A DNA stretch of 54,651 nt from Xanthobacteraceae bacterium (lineage in GTDB: Bacteria; Pseudomonadota; Alphaproteobacteria; Rhizobiales; Xanthobacteraceae): the NCBI GenBank assembly GCA_022844485.1, contig JALHLQ010000026.1, positions 1 to 54,651 on the forward strand. Direction: 5' to 3'. Within the stretch, counting starts at the first letter, position 1. Each line of letters starts with the position of its first letter. Under the pieces are notes generated by a model. That model had not been told where the DNA came from. It ran no database searches and saw only the letters and a list, made by a program, of their open reading frames with translations. The translations under genes and the position numbers were made by a program. This document shows, piece after piece, positions 1 to 6,721 of this stretch.

Positions 1-92
1 TTGAGCCAGTCGGCTTCTGTTGACGGGTACACTTCATGCGCCCCAGCCTTGACGAATATCGCCCTTGCGACCCGTTCAACCATCGTCTCCAT
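1..92 (-). CDS. hypothetical protein, C-terminus outside window
   Basis: Reads leftward off the window edge; the first 30 residues begin METMVERVARAIF. A good ribosome binding site (AGGAGA) sits in the conserved boundary 90-113 just upstream, which fixes the ATG at 92. It is the last visible gene of the leftward operon beyond attP. No family recognised. In the sister segment a 25-residue membrane peptide occupies the position after the same boundary (45245-45322). Confidence 0.6.
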   Translation of the reverse strand, partial: METMVERVARAIFVKAGAHEVYPSTEADWL

Positions 93-113
93 CTCTAGGT
101 CTCCTGGGGTTAG
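90..113. repeat. conserved gene-boundary linker 1 (copy at 45320-45343)
   Basis: About 24 bp shared exactly with 45320-45343. It holds the start codon of the downstream gene, its AGGAGA ribosome binding site and the stop codon of the upstream gene (both genes on the minus strand). The genes on either side differ completely between the two copies. Confidence 0.85.
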
Positions 114-406
114 GTGGTCTCGGCAAGCGCCGCATCGATGGCCGCGTTCATGGCTGCATGAAAGTGCCGGACCTCACTTTCTGTGCCGAGATATTTGTCA
201 GCTAGAATTTCGGCCTCGGCTTCGGTGGCCCCGACATTCAGCGCCTGTGCTCGCCACCCAGCGCGCATGAAGGCCTCCCCCGGCCTCCGCATCTCATCCA
301 GAATTACGGCGACATCGGCCGCCAACTCTTCATCGCTTCCGCTCGCGCCGTTCTCTCTAAGCCGGGATATGCAGCGCTCCACAAAATTGTCAGGTGTCTC
401 ACTCAT
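110..406 (-). CDS. hypothetical small phage protein (98 aa)
   Basis: Acidic, Ala/Glu-rich, probably all-helical protein starting MSETPDNFVERC. The ATG at 406 is chosen over an upstream in-frame start because an AGGAGAC ribosome binding site lies 9 nt before it inside conserved linker 2. It occupies the slot between linkers 1 and 2; in the sister segment that slot holds a GGQ release-factor-domain protein (45340-45555), so it is probably an exchangeable accessory gene. No function can be assigned. Confidence 0.75.
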   Translation of the reverse strand: MSETPDNFVERCISRLRENGASGSDEELAADVAVILDEMRRPGEAFMRAGWRAQALNVGATEAEAEILADKYLGTESEVRHFHAAMNAAIDAALAETT

Positions 407-436
407 TCCCGTGTCTCCTGTGGGGGTTAGGCGGCT
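403..436. repeat. conserved gene-boundary linker 2 (copy at 45552-45585)
   Basis: 34 bp identical to 45552-45585. It spans the stop codon of the upstream gene (427-429), the AGGAGAC ribosome binding site and the start codon of the downstream gene. Upstream genes differ: an acetyltransferase-like protein here, a Gp37/Gp68 protein in the other copy. Confidence 0.9.
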
Positions 437-948
437 TCTCCAGCCCCATGTCGAAGAAGCATTGTTCGCCACTCGCTAGGCGCGTTCACGACACTGATTG
501 TTTTGCCTTCGGCTGCCGCATCTTTCTCGATCAGGTCCAAGATGCGCAGGAACACATCTTCGTCCCATGAGCCCGCTGCGAAGACGACGTTGCGGCATGA
601 GGCGAGCGGGCGAACGCCGACGATCATCGGCGCCTCTGCAAAGCCCGCCCATAGCTCCAACTTTCCAGCCAGGAAGTCTGATTTAACGGCGCTCCATGAC
701 CATGTGCCATAGACTGGCTCCGTCTCGACCATTTCCCACAAGCGGCGCTCTACGCCCGCGTGAGAGAGGATCGCAGGCGTCAGCCGCTCGAACGGGCGGT
801 CCCATGCCTTGACCTGTCGGATGTATCGGTCGAATTCCCGAATTCGGTCCAAGTGCTCCTTGGTTTGAAACTTCGGGTGCCCCGCAAAGAGCAGGTTCGC
901 TTCTTGGATTTGTTCCAGCACGTATAGGTGCTGACTCATTTCGCCCAT
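427..948 (-). CDS. phage protein with weak GNAT-like C-terminus
   Basis: About 173 residues. The start at 948 is preferred to 960 because GGAGG lies 5 nt upstream of the second ATG. The C-terminal half (a DLIEKDAAAEG-type helix followed by a strand and a helix ending MLLRHG) has the rhythm of the C-terminal half of GNAT acetyltransferases and of small acetyltransferase-like phage virion proteins. The acetyl-CoA loop (RxxGxG/A) is not visible, so enzymatic activity is doubtful. It is the first gene on the far side of attP from the integrase, a usual place for accessory genes. Confidence 0.6.
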   Translation of the reverse strand: MGEMSQHLYVLEQIQEANLLFAGHPKFQTKEHLDRIREFDRYIRQVKAWDRPFERLTPAILSHAGVERRLWEMVETEPVYGTWSWSAVKSDFLAGKLELWAGFAEAPMIVGVRPLASCRNVVFAAGSWDEDVFLRILDLIEKDAAAEGKTISVVNAPSEWRTMLLRHGAGEAA

Positions 949-960
949 CTCATCCTCCAT

Positions 961-1177
961 TCTGACAAAGCCAAAAAGTCCCCATAAAAGTCCCCGTAAG
1001 GGGTTCTGGGGTACGCTCTCAGAGGAAGGATTGACGCGTGCGGCGACCGTTATGAGCGGTCGGCTCTAACCATTGAGCTATGGGCCCCAGAGGGGAGACA
1101 CCATGATTTCCGCGCGCGTTCAACCCGTTCCGTCATGTTTTGTTCACGCTGTTTCAGTCCCCATAAGGTCCCCCTAA
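961..1177. other. probable phage attachment site attP (A) with paired integrase arm sites
   Basis: Two tandem pairs of an 11-bp motif flank a central core: AGTCCCCATAA at 977-987 and AGTCCCCGTAA at 989-999 on one side; AGTCCCCATAA at 1156-1166 and GGTCCCCCTAA at 1167-1177 on the other. The core contains the 5' half of a tRNA gene (1044-1088). Directly repeated arm sites on both sides of a tRNA-derived core next to an integrase gene are the classic attP layout. Both arms present on phage DNA means this is attP, or the attP-like junction of a tandem array, not a prophage/host junction. Confidence 0.75.
1044..1088 (-). other. 5' half of a tRNA gene (anticodon CAU) within the att core
   Basis: Minus strand from 1088: a 5' acceptor strand rich in G/C, a D-arm (TAGCTCAATGGTTAGAGC) and a perfect 5-bp anticodon stem GACCG/CGGTC around the loop CTCATAA. 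The sequence resembles a tRNA-Ile2/tRNA-Met with CAU anticodon. Beyond the anticodon stem there is no T-arm (no TTCRA loop) and no matching 3' acceptor strand, so it is not a functional tRNA. It is best read as the host-identity core used by integrase A, with crossover in or near the anticodon arm. Confidence 0.7.
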
Positions 1178-2346
1178 GCCCGCCGACCGCTGATGGCCGA
1201 CGCCGCGCTCTTCTGGTGGTCGATGTGGTGATGTCCGTATGTCTCTTCCAACTGCTTCACCGTCATGCCGAGGAAGTCCGCTGCATCCCATAGATCGGCG
1301 CCGTTCTGCATCAACCAGGTCGCGCAGGTGTGGCGCGTGATGACATGCGGGACATAGGCCGGGTCGAGGCCTGCCAGATGCACGGCCCGGGCAATGCCCT
1401 TGTTCACTTCCGCGACGTTCCGGCCTCCATGCTCGACAAGCCACTTTGTGACTCGTCCAGAGGCCACCCAGCGGCGAAGATGCGCGAGGAATCGGGCAGG
1501 GAGCCGGACAGGCGTCTGCCGCTTCTTGGTCTCTCTGCGGCCGATCTTGCGCCGATACCAGACGCCATTCTCGACATCGATATGCCCGTGCCCGATCGTC
1601 GGCCGGAGCGCCGCGTCACAAATCGCACCCGGGCGCGTGCCCGTGTAGCGGCCGGCGATGATAAACGGCACGAGATGGCGCAGCGGAAACTTCTCAGTCT
1701 TTTCGCCTTTCTGAATCTCTCGCGTCTTCCAGCACGTCCACAGCAGCTTCGCCATGTCGCCCCGGGTGAGCCATAGCTCCCGGCTCGCGCCCTTCGGCGG
1801 CAGCGTCACCTCGACGATCTCGCGGTGATAGCCTTCCTTGCGGTGATAATTGATCGCGGCGCGCATATCCTCCAGTTCGCGCCGGGCCCCCTGAGGCGAC
1901 ACCATGCGCGGCGGGTTGTTCGATGTCTCAGGCTTCGCGGACTTCCATTGCATCGCGCAGCGCCACTCGACATAGGCGCGGCAGGACGCGCCCTTCACAT
2001 CGTCCAGCGACTTCCCCGCCCAGAATTCCGCGAGCTGTAGAATGCGCTCGATGGTCTTTCCCGGGCGCGCGTGGTTCGGCACCACGTCCTGCTGATAGAT
2101 GGCAAGAACGTCGGTCACGAGGATTTCAGCGGCACGACCGTCGCGCTCGCGCCCCGGCTGGTACTTTTCACGGATGTATTCCCCGAGCCGTTCTTCAGCC
2201 TTTCCCCGCTCGCCTTCAGCGCAGCCAGTGACAACGCGGCGCGGTCCATCGCAGATGAGCCAGACCGAACGCTTGCGGAGCTTGCCGGCCTTGTCCCGCT
2301 CTTCGGGCTTGAGCCACAGGTGGACGCCTTTGCTTGGACGCGGCAT
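1174..2346 (-). CDS. int: tyrosine recombinase / integrase A
   Basis: 390 residues from the ATG at 2346 (MPRPSKG); an in-frame start 20 codons upstream is possible. Catalyses site-specific integration and excision at the adjacent attP. Visible catalytic features are the first Arg in YTGTRPGAI, a basic beta-hairpin with Lys (ETKKRQT), the box II motif ITRHTCATWL and the nucleophilic Tyr in LEETYGHHH near the C-terminus. The N-terminal part is the arm-binding/core-binding region. The start lies deep inside the upstream excisionase-like gene, as in xis-int overlaps. Its stop codon overlaps one arm-type repeat. It is unrelated in detail to integrase B at 46613-47632. Confidence 0.95.
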   Translation of the reverse strand: MPRPSKGVHLWLKPEERDKAGKLRKRSVWLICDGPRRVVTGCAEGERGKAEERLGEYIREKYQPGRERDGRAAEILVTDVLAIYQQDVVPNHARPGKTIERILQLAEFWAGKSLDDVKGASCRAYVEWRCAMQWKSAKPETSNNPPRMVSPQGARRELEDMRAAINYHRKEGYHREIVEVTLPPKGASRELWLTRGDMAKLLWTCWKTREIQKGEKTEKFPLRHLVPFIIAGRYTGTRPGAICDAALRPTIGHGHIDVENGVWYRRKIGRRETKKRQTPVRLPARFLAHLRRWVASGRVTKWLVEHGGRNVAEVNKGIARAVHLAGLDPAYVPHVITRHTCATWLMQNGADLWDAADFLGMTVKQLEETYGHHHIDHQKSAASAISGRRA

Positions 2347-2549
2347 AGCTCTTTCATCCCGTCGATGGCTTGAAGTGTCGTGTAGTCTTTCCCGGCGATG
2401 CGCCACATGGCAAGCCGATCCCGCTGCGCTTCACGTCGCAGGCCGGCCGCCGTCATTGAACCATCGGGGAACGCGAGCGCGGCCGCCACCTCCAGACGCA
2501 GCATCGCGTCAGGTTCAGGATTCGAAGGAAGGCACGCACCCCGTGTCAT
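2115..2549 (-). CDS. excisionase-like small HTH protein
   Basis: 144 residues starting MTRGACL inside conserved linker 3. The first 80 residues (LRLEVAAALAFPDGSM ... AGLRREAQRDRL ... RIAGKDYTT) look like a small winged/helix-turn-helix DNA-binding protein of the kind found immediately before rhizobial phage integrases; the Ser/Ala-rich tail overlaps integrase A by more than 230 nt. Position and size suggest recombination directionality factor (Xis), which is an inference. The counterpart in the other copy (47629-47874) starts with the same MTRGACL and then diverges. Confidence 0.65.
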   Translation of the reverse strand: MTRGACLPSNPEPDAMLRLEVAAALAFPDGSMTAAGLRREAQRDRLAMWRIAGKDYTTLQAIDGMKELCRVQAKASTCGSSPKSGTRPASSASVRSGSSAMDRAALSLAALKASGERLKNGSGNTSVKSTSRGASATVVPLKSS

Positions 2550-2570
2550 TCTAGGCCCCGGTTGGAGTGG
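2529..2570. repeat. conserved gene-boundary linker 3 (copy at 47854-47895)
   Basis: 42 bp identical to 47854-47895, covering the start of the excisionase-like gene and the bases upstream. In the other copy the same bases encode the last residues and stop of the preceding gene (47876-48262); here they are non-coding remnant, so the upstream gene has been swapped and the old gene tail left behind. Confidence 0.85.
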
Positions 2571-2571
2571 G

Positions 2572-3120
2572 TCATGCGGCTTCTCCGCCAAAAAGCGACT
2601 GCTGGAAGTTTCCGGTCTTGCCTTCCTTCCATGCTTTGATCGCATTCGAGACCGCGCCCGAGCCCGCAAAGAGGTCGTCGATCTGGTCTTCGGGTTCGGC
2701 CCCAAGAACTTCCAGAATCCAATGAACGAAACCGACCGGCTTCGCCCCAGTAAAGCCGCGTTCAAGGGTGATATTGACAGCGCACCAGTCGCGGACCGTC
2801 CCGCGCTCGCGGGATCTCTTTCGCCCGCCGCGCACGATCACCGGCTCCCATGCGTACGCTGTCGTGACGTTGGGCTTGAATGAGCAGAAGGGCTTCACCC
2901 AAGCCATTACGCGCGCGTCAGGCGGGCAGAGCGGCAGGATGTCCTTCAGGTTCGTGGAAGACAGGCTCATCGCCCAGCCGTCCGCGTACTCATCGCAAAG
3001 CCGGTCTATGAGCGCCTGATGCCCTTCCAGCGTGTCATAGACAGCGGCTTCCGGGTGCAACGCGCCATAGAACTTGACGGCCATGCCATAGTAGGGAGGA
3101 TCGGCGTAAGCGAATTTCAT
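2572..3120 (-). CDS. DNA adenine/cytosine-N4 methyltransferase (small phage type)
   Basis: 182 residues. Catalytic motif IV DPPY at residues 7-10, close to the N-terminus, and the SAM-binding motif DLFAGSGAV near residue 149, i.e. the permuted order of beta-class amino methyltransferases. Expected to methylate exocyclic amino groups of A or C in DNA, perhaps protecting phage DNA from host restriction. The target-recognition region between the motifs is short. No restriction endonuclease partner is seen, so an orphan methylase is likely. Confidence 0.85.
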   Translation of the reverse strand: MKFAYADPPYYGMAVKFYGALHPEAAVYDTLEGHQALIDRLCDEYADGWAMSLSSTNLKDILPLCPPDARVMAWVKPFCSFKPNVTTAYAWEPVIVRGGRKRSRERGTVRDWCAVNITLERGFTGAKPVGFVHWILEVLGAEPEDQIDDLFAGSGAVSNAIKAWKEGKTGNFQQSLFGGEAA

Positions 3121-3126
3121 CCGGCC

Positions 3127-3561
3127 TCACTCCCCCGTTAATTGAGAAAGGGCTGTAAGGGCGGCTGGTCGCTCGATGAAGTGTCCGTCTTCTTCGCCGT
3201 TCTCGACGATGAATGTCGCGCGACCGCGCTTTTCGTAGTAGGTTGGTTTGGGTTCATGCCAGATGCATGTCTTGCCGTCGTCAGCAACACGGCGCCCCTG
3301 ACGAACCCAGATGCGATGTGCGCGCCAGAACTTGCTTCGCTCGCCCGGCTGACGCTCGGCAACATTGCCTCGGCGCAAGGTCACCAGGAGTGGCCCGAAC
3401 CGATCGCTGTCCTCGAAAAGATACGGCTTGCCGCGCTCATCCTTGATAAGGAACGGGCCGACGCCCCAACTGTCCAGACAAAGAACGCCGGGGATAATCA
3501 GGCTTTCATGGCCGAATTCCTGCCGTTCCCTCAACTCTACCAGGTCAGATGGATGGGTCAT
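3127..3561 (-). CDS. hypothetical protein with conserved ends (144 aa)
   Basis: Starts MTHPSDLVELRER and ends AALTALSQLTGE. Both ends are shared exactly with the 69-residue protein at 48264-48473 while the middle is unrelated: here about 115 residues rich in aromatic and charged residues (PGVLCLDSWGVGPFLI). The ATG overlaps the stop of the upstream methyltransferase as ATGA. The middle segment appears to be an inserted exchangeable module. Function unknown. Confidence 0.8.
   Translation of the reverse strand: MTHPSDLVELRERQEFGHESLIIPGVLCLDSWGVGPFLIKDERGKPYLFEDSDRFGPLLVTLRRGNVAERQPGERSKFWRAHRIWVRQGRRVADDGKTCIWHEPKPTYYEKRGRATFIVENGEEDGHFIERPAALTALSQLTGE
3134..3165. repeat. conserved gene-boundary linker 4 (copy at 48271-48302)
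   Basis: 32 bp identical between the copies. It encodes the shared C-terminal residues ALTALSQLT of two otherwise different proteins. Confidence 0.85.
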
Positions 3562-3566
3562 GCTGC
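3523..3566. repeat. conserved gene-boundary linker 5 (copy at 48435-48478)
   Basis: 44 bp identical between the copies. It covers the shared first residues (MTHPSDLVELRER) of the downstream gene and the ATGA overlap with the stop of the upstream methylase-type gene. Confidence 0.85.
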
Positions 3567-4193
3567 GGCCTTTCGCTGCCAGTTGATGAAGGCGACCGCG
3601 GCCCGCCCGATATATTCGGCGTAGGCTGGAGGAATGGCTTCGCGCAGTTCGTCACGCGAGGCCCAGGGCATGCCCATGATCTCTCGCGCCAGATCCGCGC
3701 CAGAGAAGTTGCCGACGATGTGCATGAATTCTCCGTCCTGAACGGGCCGGCCCATCTTTCTGAGCGGTGCTGTATGTTCGGGATGTTCCGGCTGCACGGC
3801 CGGGAACGAGCATTCAAACAGCCGGTGCCGGTAAGTGCGCAGGCCGAACATCGAGCCGCAAAGCTCAATCGGGTCGATCAGCGGGGCGCCAGGGACGTTC
3901 TCAATGCAATACGGAACGCCGGCCGCGATCAGCCGCGCGCGTATGGGCTCGATCAGATCAGGATGTTCATTGCCGCGAATGCGCTGCGCGAGTGTATGCG
4001 CCTGACACGGCGGGCTCGCCCAGATGAAGTCGAACCCTTCAAGCGGGAAGGTGAGGGCGTCTGCCTGGTGGAATTCAAATGGGTAGCGGGGCTGCGGGGA
4101 TATATCCACGCCGACGACTTCAAAGCCAGCGCGGTGCAAGCCCATTCCGGCCCCGCCCGCACAACAAAAGAGATCGAGGGCGCGCAGCTTCAC
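3558..4193 (-). CDS. DNA (cytosine-5) methyltransferase
   Basis: 211 residues, GTG start (GTGA overlap with the preceding gene's stop). Motif I LDLFCCAGGAGMG (6-18), catalytic motif IV SPPC with Cys63, motif VI ENV (98-100), motif VIII-like RHR (122-124) and a motif X-like PPAYAEYIG near the C-terminus are all visible. The enzyme is much shorter than bacterial type II C5 methylases because the target-recognition domain is minimal, a common phage form. Probable role is DNA modification against restriction. The equivalent gene slot in the other segment holds a more diverged relative (48470-49141). Confidence 0.9.
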   Translation of the reverse strand: MKLRALDLFCCAGGAGMGLHRAGFEVVGVDISPQPRYPFEFHQADALTFPLEGFDFIWASPPCQAHTLAQRIRGNEHPDLIEPIRARLIAAGVPYCIENVPGAPLIDPIELCGSMFGLRTYRHRLFECSFPAVQPEHPEHTAPLRKMGRPVQDGEFMHIVGNFSGADLAREIMGMPWASRDELREAIPPAYAEYIGRAAVAFINWQRKAAA

Positions 4194-4672
4194 CGCTCAC
4201 TCTCCTTCCCGGTGGCGCGGATGGCGGAGGCGATGGGGCGGACGATTATGCCGTGAAGCGCGTCGTGGCCTTCCGTCAGATTTTGGATGACGGCAGAGCG
4301 AGAGCAGCCAGCGGCTATATGGGCGAAGCCGAATGCATGGGCGTAGGACCGCCAGACGGAGCCGTTCGCATCCTCGAAAATCTGTCCATACTCGCGGTCG
4401 GACCAGAAAGCATCGCGCGCGTCGTCATCCAGATCGACGCCTACGGAAGCGAACAACTGGGTGGCAAGGCGGTCTTCGTCGCGCCGGTTCCACTTTCGCA
4501 GCCATGAAACGCCGGGGCGTGTCGGGCGGGGCCAAGAGATTACCGGCCCCCATTTCGCCCACAGATCCTCGCAAACCCTGTCGGACGCCCGCAAGCCGTC
4601 GAGGCTTTGTTCCCGCGCCTTCTCCCTGCTCTTCTCTGAAGGCATCTCCCGCGCTTTCTCTATGTCTGTCAT
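4190..4672 (-). CDS. hypothetical protein (160 aa), duplicated
   Basis: Start MTDIEKAREM at 4672 is chosen because it overlaps the upstream stop as ATGA; its own stop overlaps the methyltransferase GTG start. The N-terminus is highly charged (Lys/Arg/Glu repeats, probably helical), followed by a compact region with WPRPTRPGVSWLRKW and, near the end, GFAHIAAG. The product is identical to that of 49138-49620. No family recognised. Confidence 0.8.
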   Translation of the reverse strand: MTDIEKAREMPSEKSREKAREQSLDGLRASDRVCEDLWAKWGPVISWPRPTRPGVSWLRKWNRRDEDRLATQLFASVGVDLDDDARDAFWSDREYGQIFEDANGSVWRSYAHAFGFAHIAAGCSRSAVIQNLTEGHDALHGIIVRPIASAIRATGKESER

Positions 4673-4869
4673 GGGCGAACCTCGTTCTTGACGCCGCCGC
4701 CGATCATCCGGATACGCCAGCCGCTCAAGTCCCATTCGGACCATGCGGTGGAGCATTCAACTCGACAGCCGGCGCGAGATAGGCACACGATGCGGGCCTC
4801 TCCGGGCGAAGAAAACTTGCGCTTGTGGCCGGCAACCGCCCGCGCCTCTTTGTCGGTATGCGCGCTCAT
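4669..4869 (-). CDS. hypothetical protein (66 aa), duplicated
   Basis: Small basic protein beginning MSAHTDKEARAVAG, with GWRIRMIGGG near the C-terminus; two internal Cys may be structural. Translationally coupled on both sides by ATGA overlaps. Identical to 49617-49817. Function unknown. Confidence 0.75.
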   Translation of the reverse strand: MSAHTDKEARAVAGHKRKFSSPGEARIVCLSRAGCRVECSTAWSEWDLSGWRIRMIGGGVKNEVRP

Positions 4870-5291
4870 TCCACGCCTCCTGATGTGGCGAGGGCGCGCA
4901 CGTTGAACGCGATTTCGTCACGGGTGGGCAGGCGCCTTGTTCTGGTTTGTGGGTTTGAGAAGTCCGGCGTGCGCTCGACGGCTCGTGCGCATTCCTCGAT
5001 CACCTTGGCCCTCAGCGCCGCTACGTCTGCTGGCTGTGGGGATGCGTAGAGGCCGATGTCTGTCGTCTTTACTGGCGTTCGGCTGATGGCGACCCAGCCC
5101 TCACGCTCCAGTTGCCCGATGCCGCAATTGCTGACAAACCCAACCGGCTGCTGCTTCCCCCTATGCTGTTCGTAGGCGAGGATGATCGCTTCCACGACCT
5201 CGCGCTTTTCGTGGTCGGATAAGCCCATGCAGCCGCCTTCGCTGTAATGCTCTAGCGCCGCCTTGAGCCCACGTTCGTCTATCTCGCTCAT
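4866..5291 (-). CDS. hypothetical mosaic protein (141 aa)
   Basis: Shares its beginning (MSEIDER), an internal AYEQHRGKQ segment, an internal YASPQPADVAALR segment and its end (ALATSGG) with 49814-50290, with unrelated residues between these anchors. This pattern of alternating conserved and variable segments suggests repeated recombination within the gene. Start and stop overlap neighbours as ATGA. No function recognised. Confidence 0.75.
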   Translation of the reverse strand: MSEIDERGLKAALEHYSEGGCMGLSDHEKREVVEAIILAYEQHRGKQQPVGFVSNCGIGQLEREGWVAISRTPVKTTDIGLYASPQPADVAALRAKVIEECARAVERTPDFSNPQTRTRRLPTRDEIAFNVRALATSGGVE

Positions 5292-5312
5292 TTGCTGTTT
5301 CCTTCAGAGAGG
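5272..5312. repeat. conserved gene-boundary linker 6 (copy at 50271-50311)
   Basis: 41 bp identical between the copies. It encodes the last residues (LSEGNSK) of one gene and the first residues (MSEIDER) of the next, including their ATGA stop/start overlap. Confidence 0.85.
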
Positions 5313-5476
5313 AACACCGTGAACGGCCCGAGTTCGTAGACCGTGTCGCGAAGGTGTGTTGTCTCGATCACCGTCTTTCTCGGGCGCCAATGGCGGCGAT
5401 AGCCGTATGGAGCGCAGCGCGCTTCGAACTCAGGCGACGGCCACCCGAACCGAAAACGGATCGTCAGTTTCGCCAT
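5288..5476 (-). CDS. hypothetical protein (62 aa)
   Basis: Basic protein MAKLTIRFRFG, ending LSEGNSK. Only its start (MAKL) and end match the 86-residue protein at 50287-50547. Central region is Arg/Tyr-rich (YGYRRHWRPRK). No family recognised. Confidence 0.7.
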   Translation of the reverse strand: MAKLTIRFRFGWPSPEFEARCAPYGYRRHWRPRKTVIETTHLRDTVYELGPFTVFLSEGNSK

Positions 5477-5479
5477 GCT

Positions 5480-6430
5480 CTAGCCCTCCCTGCTGGGGGT
5501 GGAGGAGAAGTGTGGCGGAGGCAGGCTGGCGGGAAAATCCTTCCACCCCTCGACAAGAACCATGTCGTCTCGGAACGAGACGCGGGTGTCAGTCGCGCCT
5601 TCATCTCGTGCCTCCCGACACGCCTTGACGATCCACTCCGCTTCTTCGAGGCCCGTCATCTTTTCGGCGGTCTGACGAGAATAGAACGGAGCGGCGCAGC
5701 CATCATCCTTGCCCTGAGCGGAGAGGGCGGTGACAACTTTGCGGATATCGCCGAACGTGATGCGGGGCGGCGTGCCTTCCTCTCCGCGCCGGGCCTGAAT
5801 ACGGCCGGCCAGGATCGTGTCGCCGTCAATCGCCTCTCCGTAATCCTCAAACAGCGCAACGAAGGGCTCCAGCGCCTTCACCAATCCTTGTGCGGGATGT
5901 GCTGACGAGGGGGAGAGGGCATAAACGGGGTCAACGCGACAGGATTCTTCGACGGTGAAATTGCCTTCATCAAACCAGTGAAACTCTCGCCGCCCATTCT
6001 TCCAACGGATTACACACCCGAGATGCTCTGGCTCGCCTTCATCCCTCCCCGGCGCTGTGGGCGCTGATGCGAGTGCATCCAGACGGGCTTTTGTCCACTT
6101 CTCCAAGAACGGCATTGCGTTCTTGGCGCAAAGCTCGCGCGTCTCCTGCGTGTCGGCGAACACAAATCCGATGATGAGGCCGACAGCTACCGCGAAGTCT
6201 TGCGTTAGCTCTCCCGCCCCTACAGAAGGGGCGCGGGTGTTCTGGGCGAGGCGATGCCATTCGCGTACAGGCAGCACAGTGACGTATCCGCCGCAGTTGA
6301 TGCCGAGAGCGCCGTCTTTTGTGATAAACAGATTGTCCGCGTAGAAGTCGCCGTTGCCCTCATCCGGCCCGCGCCAGATTTCGACATCGGTGTTCACCGC
6401 CGGCCCATTCCCTGCATTCTGTTCAGACAT
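5480..6430 (-). CDS. hypothetical segmented mosaic protein (316 aa)
   Basis: The first 60 residues (MSEQNAGNGPAV ... VLPVREWHR) are almost identical to 50551-51738, then the two diverge, with short shared patches recurring (SAPTAPGR, SPSSAHPAQ, GLVKAL, ALSAQGKDDG) between unrelated stretches. The shared patches look like hinges joining exchangeable small domains. A predicted hydrophobic stretch VGLIIGFVF is present near residue 85. No enzymatic motif seen. Likely a phage accessory protein; function unknown. Confidence 0.75.
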   Translation of the reverse strand: MSEQNAGNGPAVNTDVEIWRGPDEGNGDFYADNLFITKDGALGINCGGYVTVLPVREWHRLAQNTRAPSVGAGELTQDFAVAVGLIIGFVFADTQETRELCAKNAMPFLEKWTKARLDALASAPTAPGRDEGEPEHLGCVIRWKNGRREFHWFDEGNFTVEESCRVDPVYALSPSSAHPAQGLVKALEPFVALFEDYGEAIDGDTILAGRIQARRGEEGTPPRITFGDIRKVVTALSAQGKDDGCAAPFYSRQTAEKMTGLEEAEWIVKACREARDEGATDTRVSFRDDMVLVEGWKDFPASLPPPHFSSTPSREG

Positions 6431-6431
6431 T
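6251..6431. repeat. conserved block encoding shared N-termini (copy at 51559-51739)
   Basis: 181 bp with about four substitutions and no gaps relative to 51559-51739. It encodes the shared first 60 residues of the two segmented proteins and runs into the boundary with the upstream gene. Confidence 0.85.
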
Positions 6432-6698
6432 GGAGGAGGCCTTCACGTCATCGAGTGTGAAGTCCTTCAGGCCGGCAAGCGACTTCTCAAGCTGCTTGCG
6501 GCGCTTCGCGACCATCGCATTTGCGGCCTTGACCGCATCTTCAGCATCTTCGTGGATATCGCGGTCCATGACGTACAGACCGTCGAGGCCCTCAAGCCGG
6601 TAATAGCTATCGGAATGGTGCCTGGCGTTCGCCGCCTTGATGCCGCCGCCAATGGCCCATTTGCTGATAAACACGCGCACGGGGAATTTCTCAGACAT
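6423..6698 (-). CDS. hypothetical protein (91 aa)
   Basis: Starts MSEKFPVRVFISKW at 6698 within conserved linker 7; overlaps the next gene by 8 nt. N-terminal half contains YYRLEGLDGLYVMDRD, C-terminal half is a Lys/Ala-rich helix (VAKRRKQLEKSLAG), probably coiled coil. Replaced by an unrelated gene (51731-52012) at the same boundary in the other segment. Confidence 0.75.
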   Translation of the reverse strand: MSEKFPVRVFISKWAIGGGIKAANARHHSDSYYRLEGLDGLYVMDRDIHEDAEDAVKAANAMVAKRRKQLEKSLAGLKDFTLDDVKASSNV

Positions 6699-6721
6699 TA
6701 TCCGTATCCTTGGATTGGAGG
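6691..6721. repeat. conserved gene-boundary linker 7 (copy at 52005-52035)
   Basis: 31 bp identical between copies: start codon of the downstream gene plus its leader with GGAT-type ribosome binding site. It is the last shared boundary; beyond it the two early operons are unrelated. Confidence 0.85.

Larger units (their letters stand above)
4183..4895. repeat. 713-bp near-identical direct repeat, copy 1 (copy 2 at 49131-49843)
   Basis: Offset 44,948 bp. The block carries two complete genes (4190-4672 and 4669-4869) whose products are identical in both copies; I saw a single substitution (4873/49821). Sequence diverges sharply on both sides. It is by far the longest identical block between the two early segments and the most likely site of a recent crossover, or of an assembly join. 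Confidence 0.95.

Noticed and set aside
1044..1088. Functional tRNA gene with CAU anticodon
   Set aside because: Only the 5' half is present; there is no T-arm and no complementary 3' acceptor strand.
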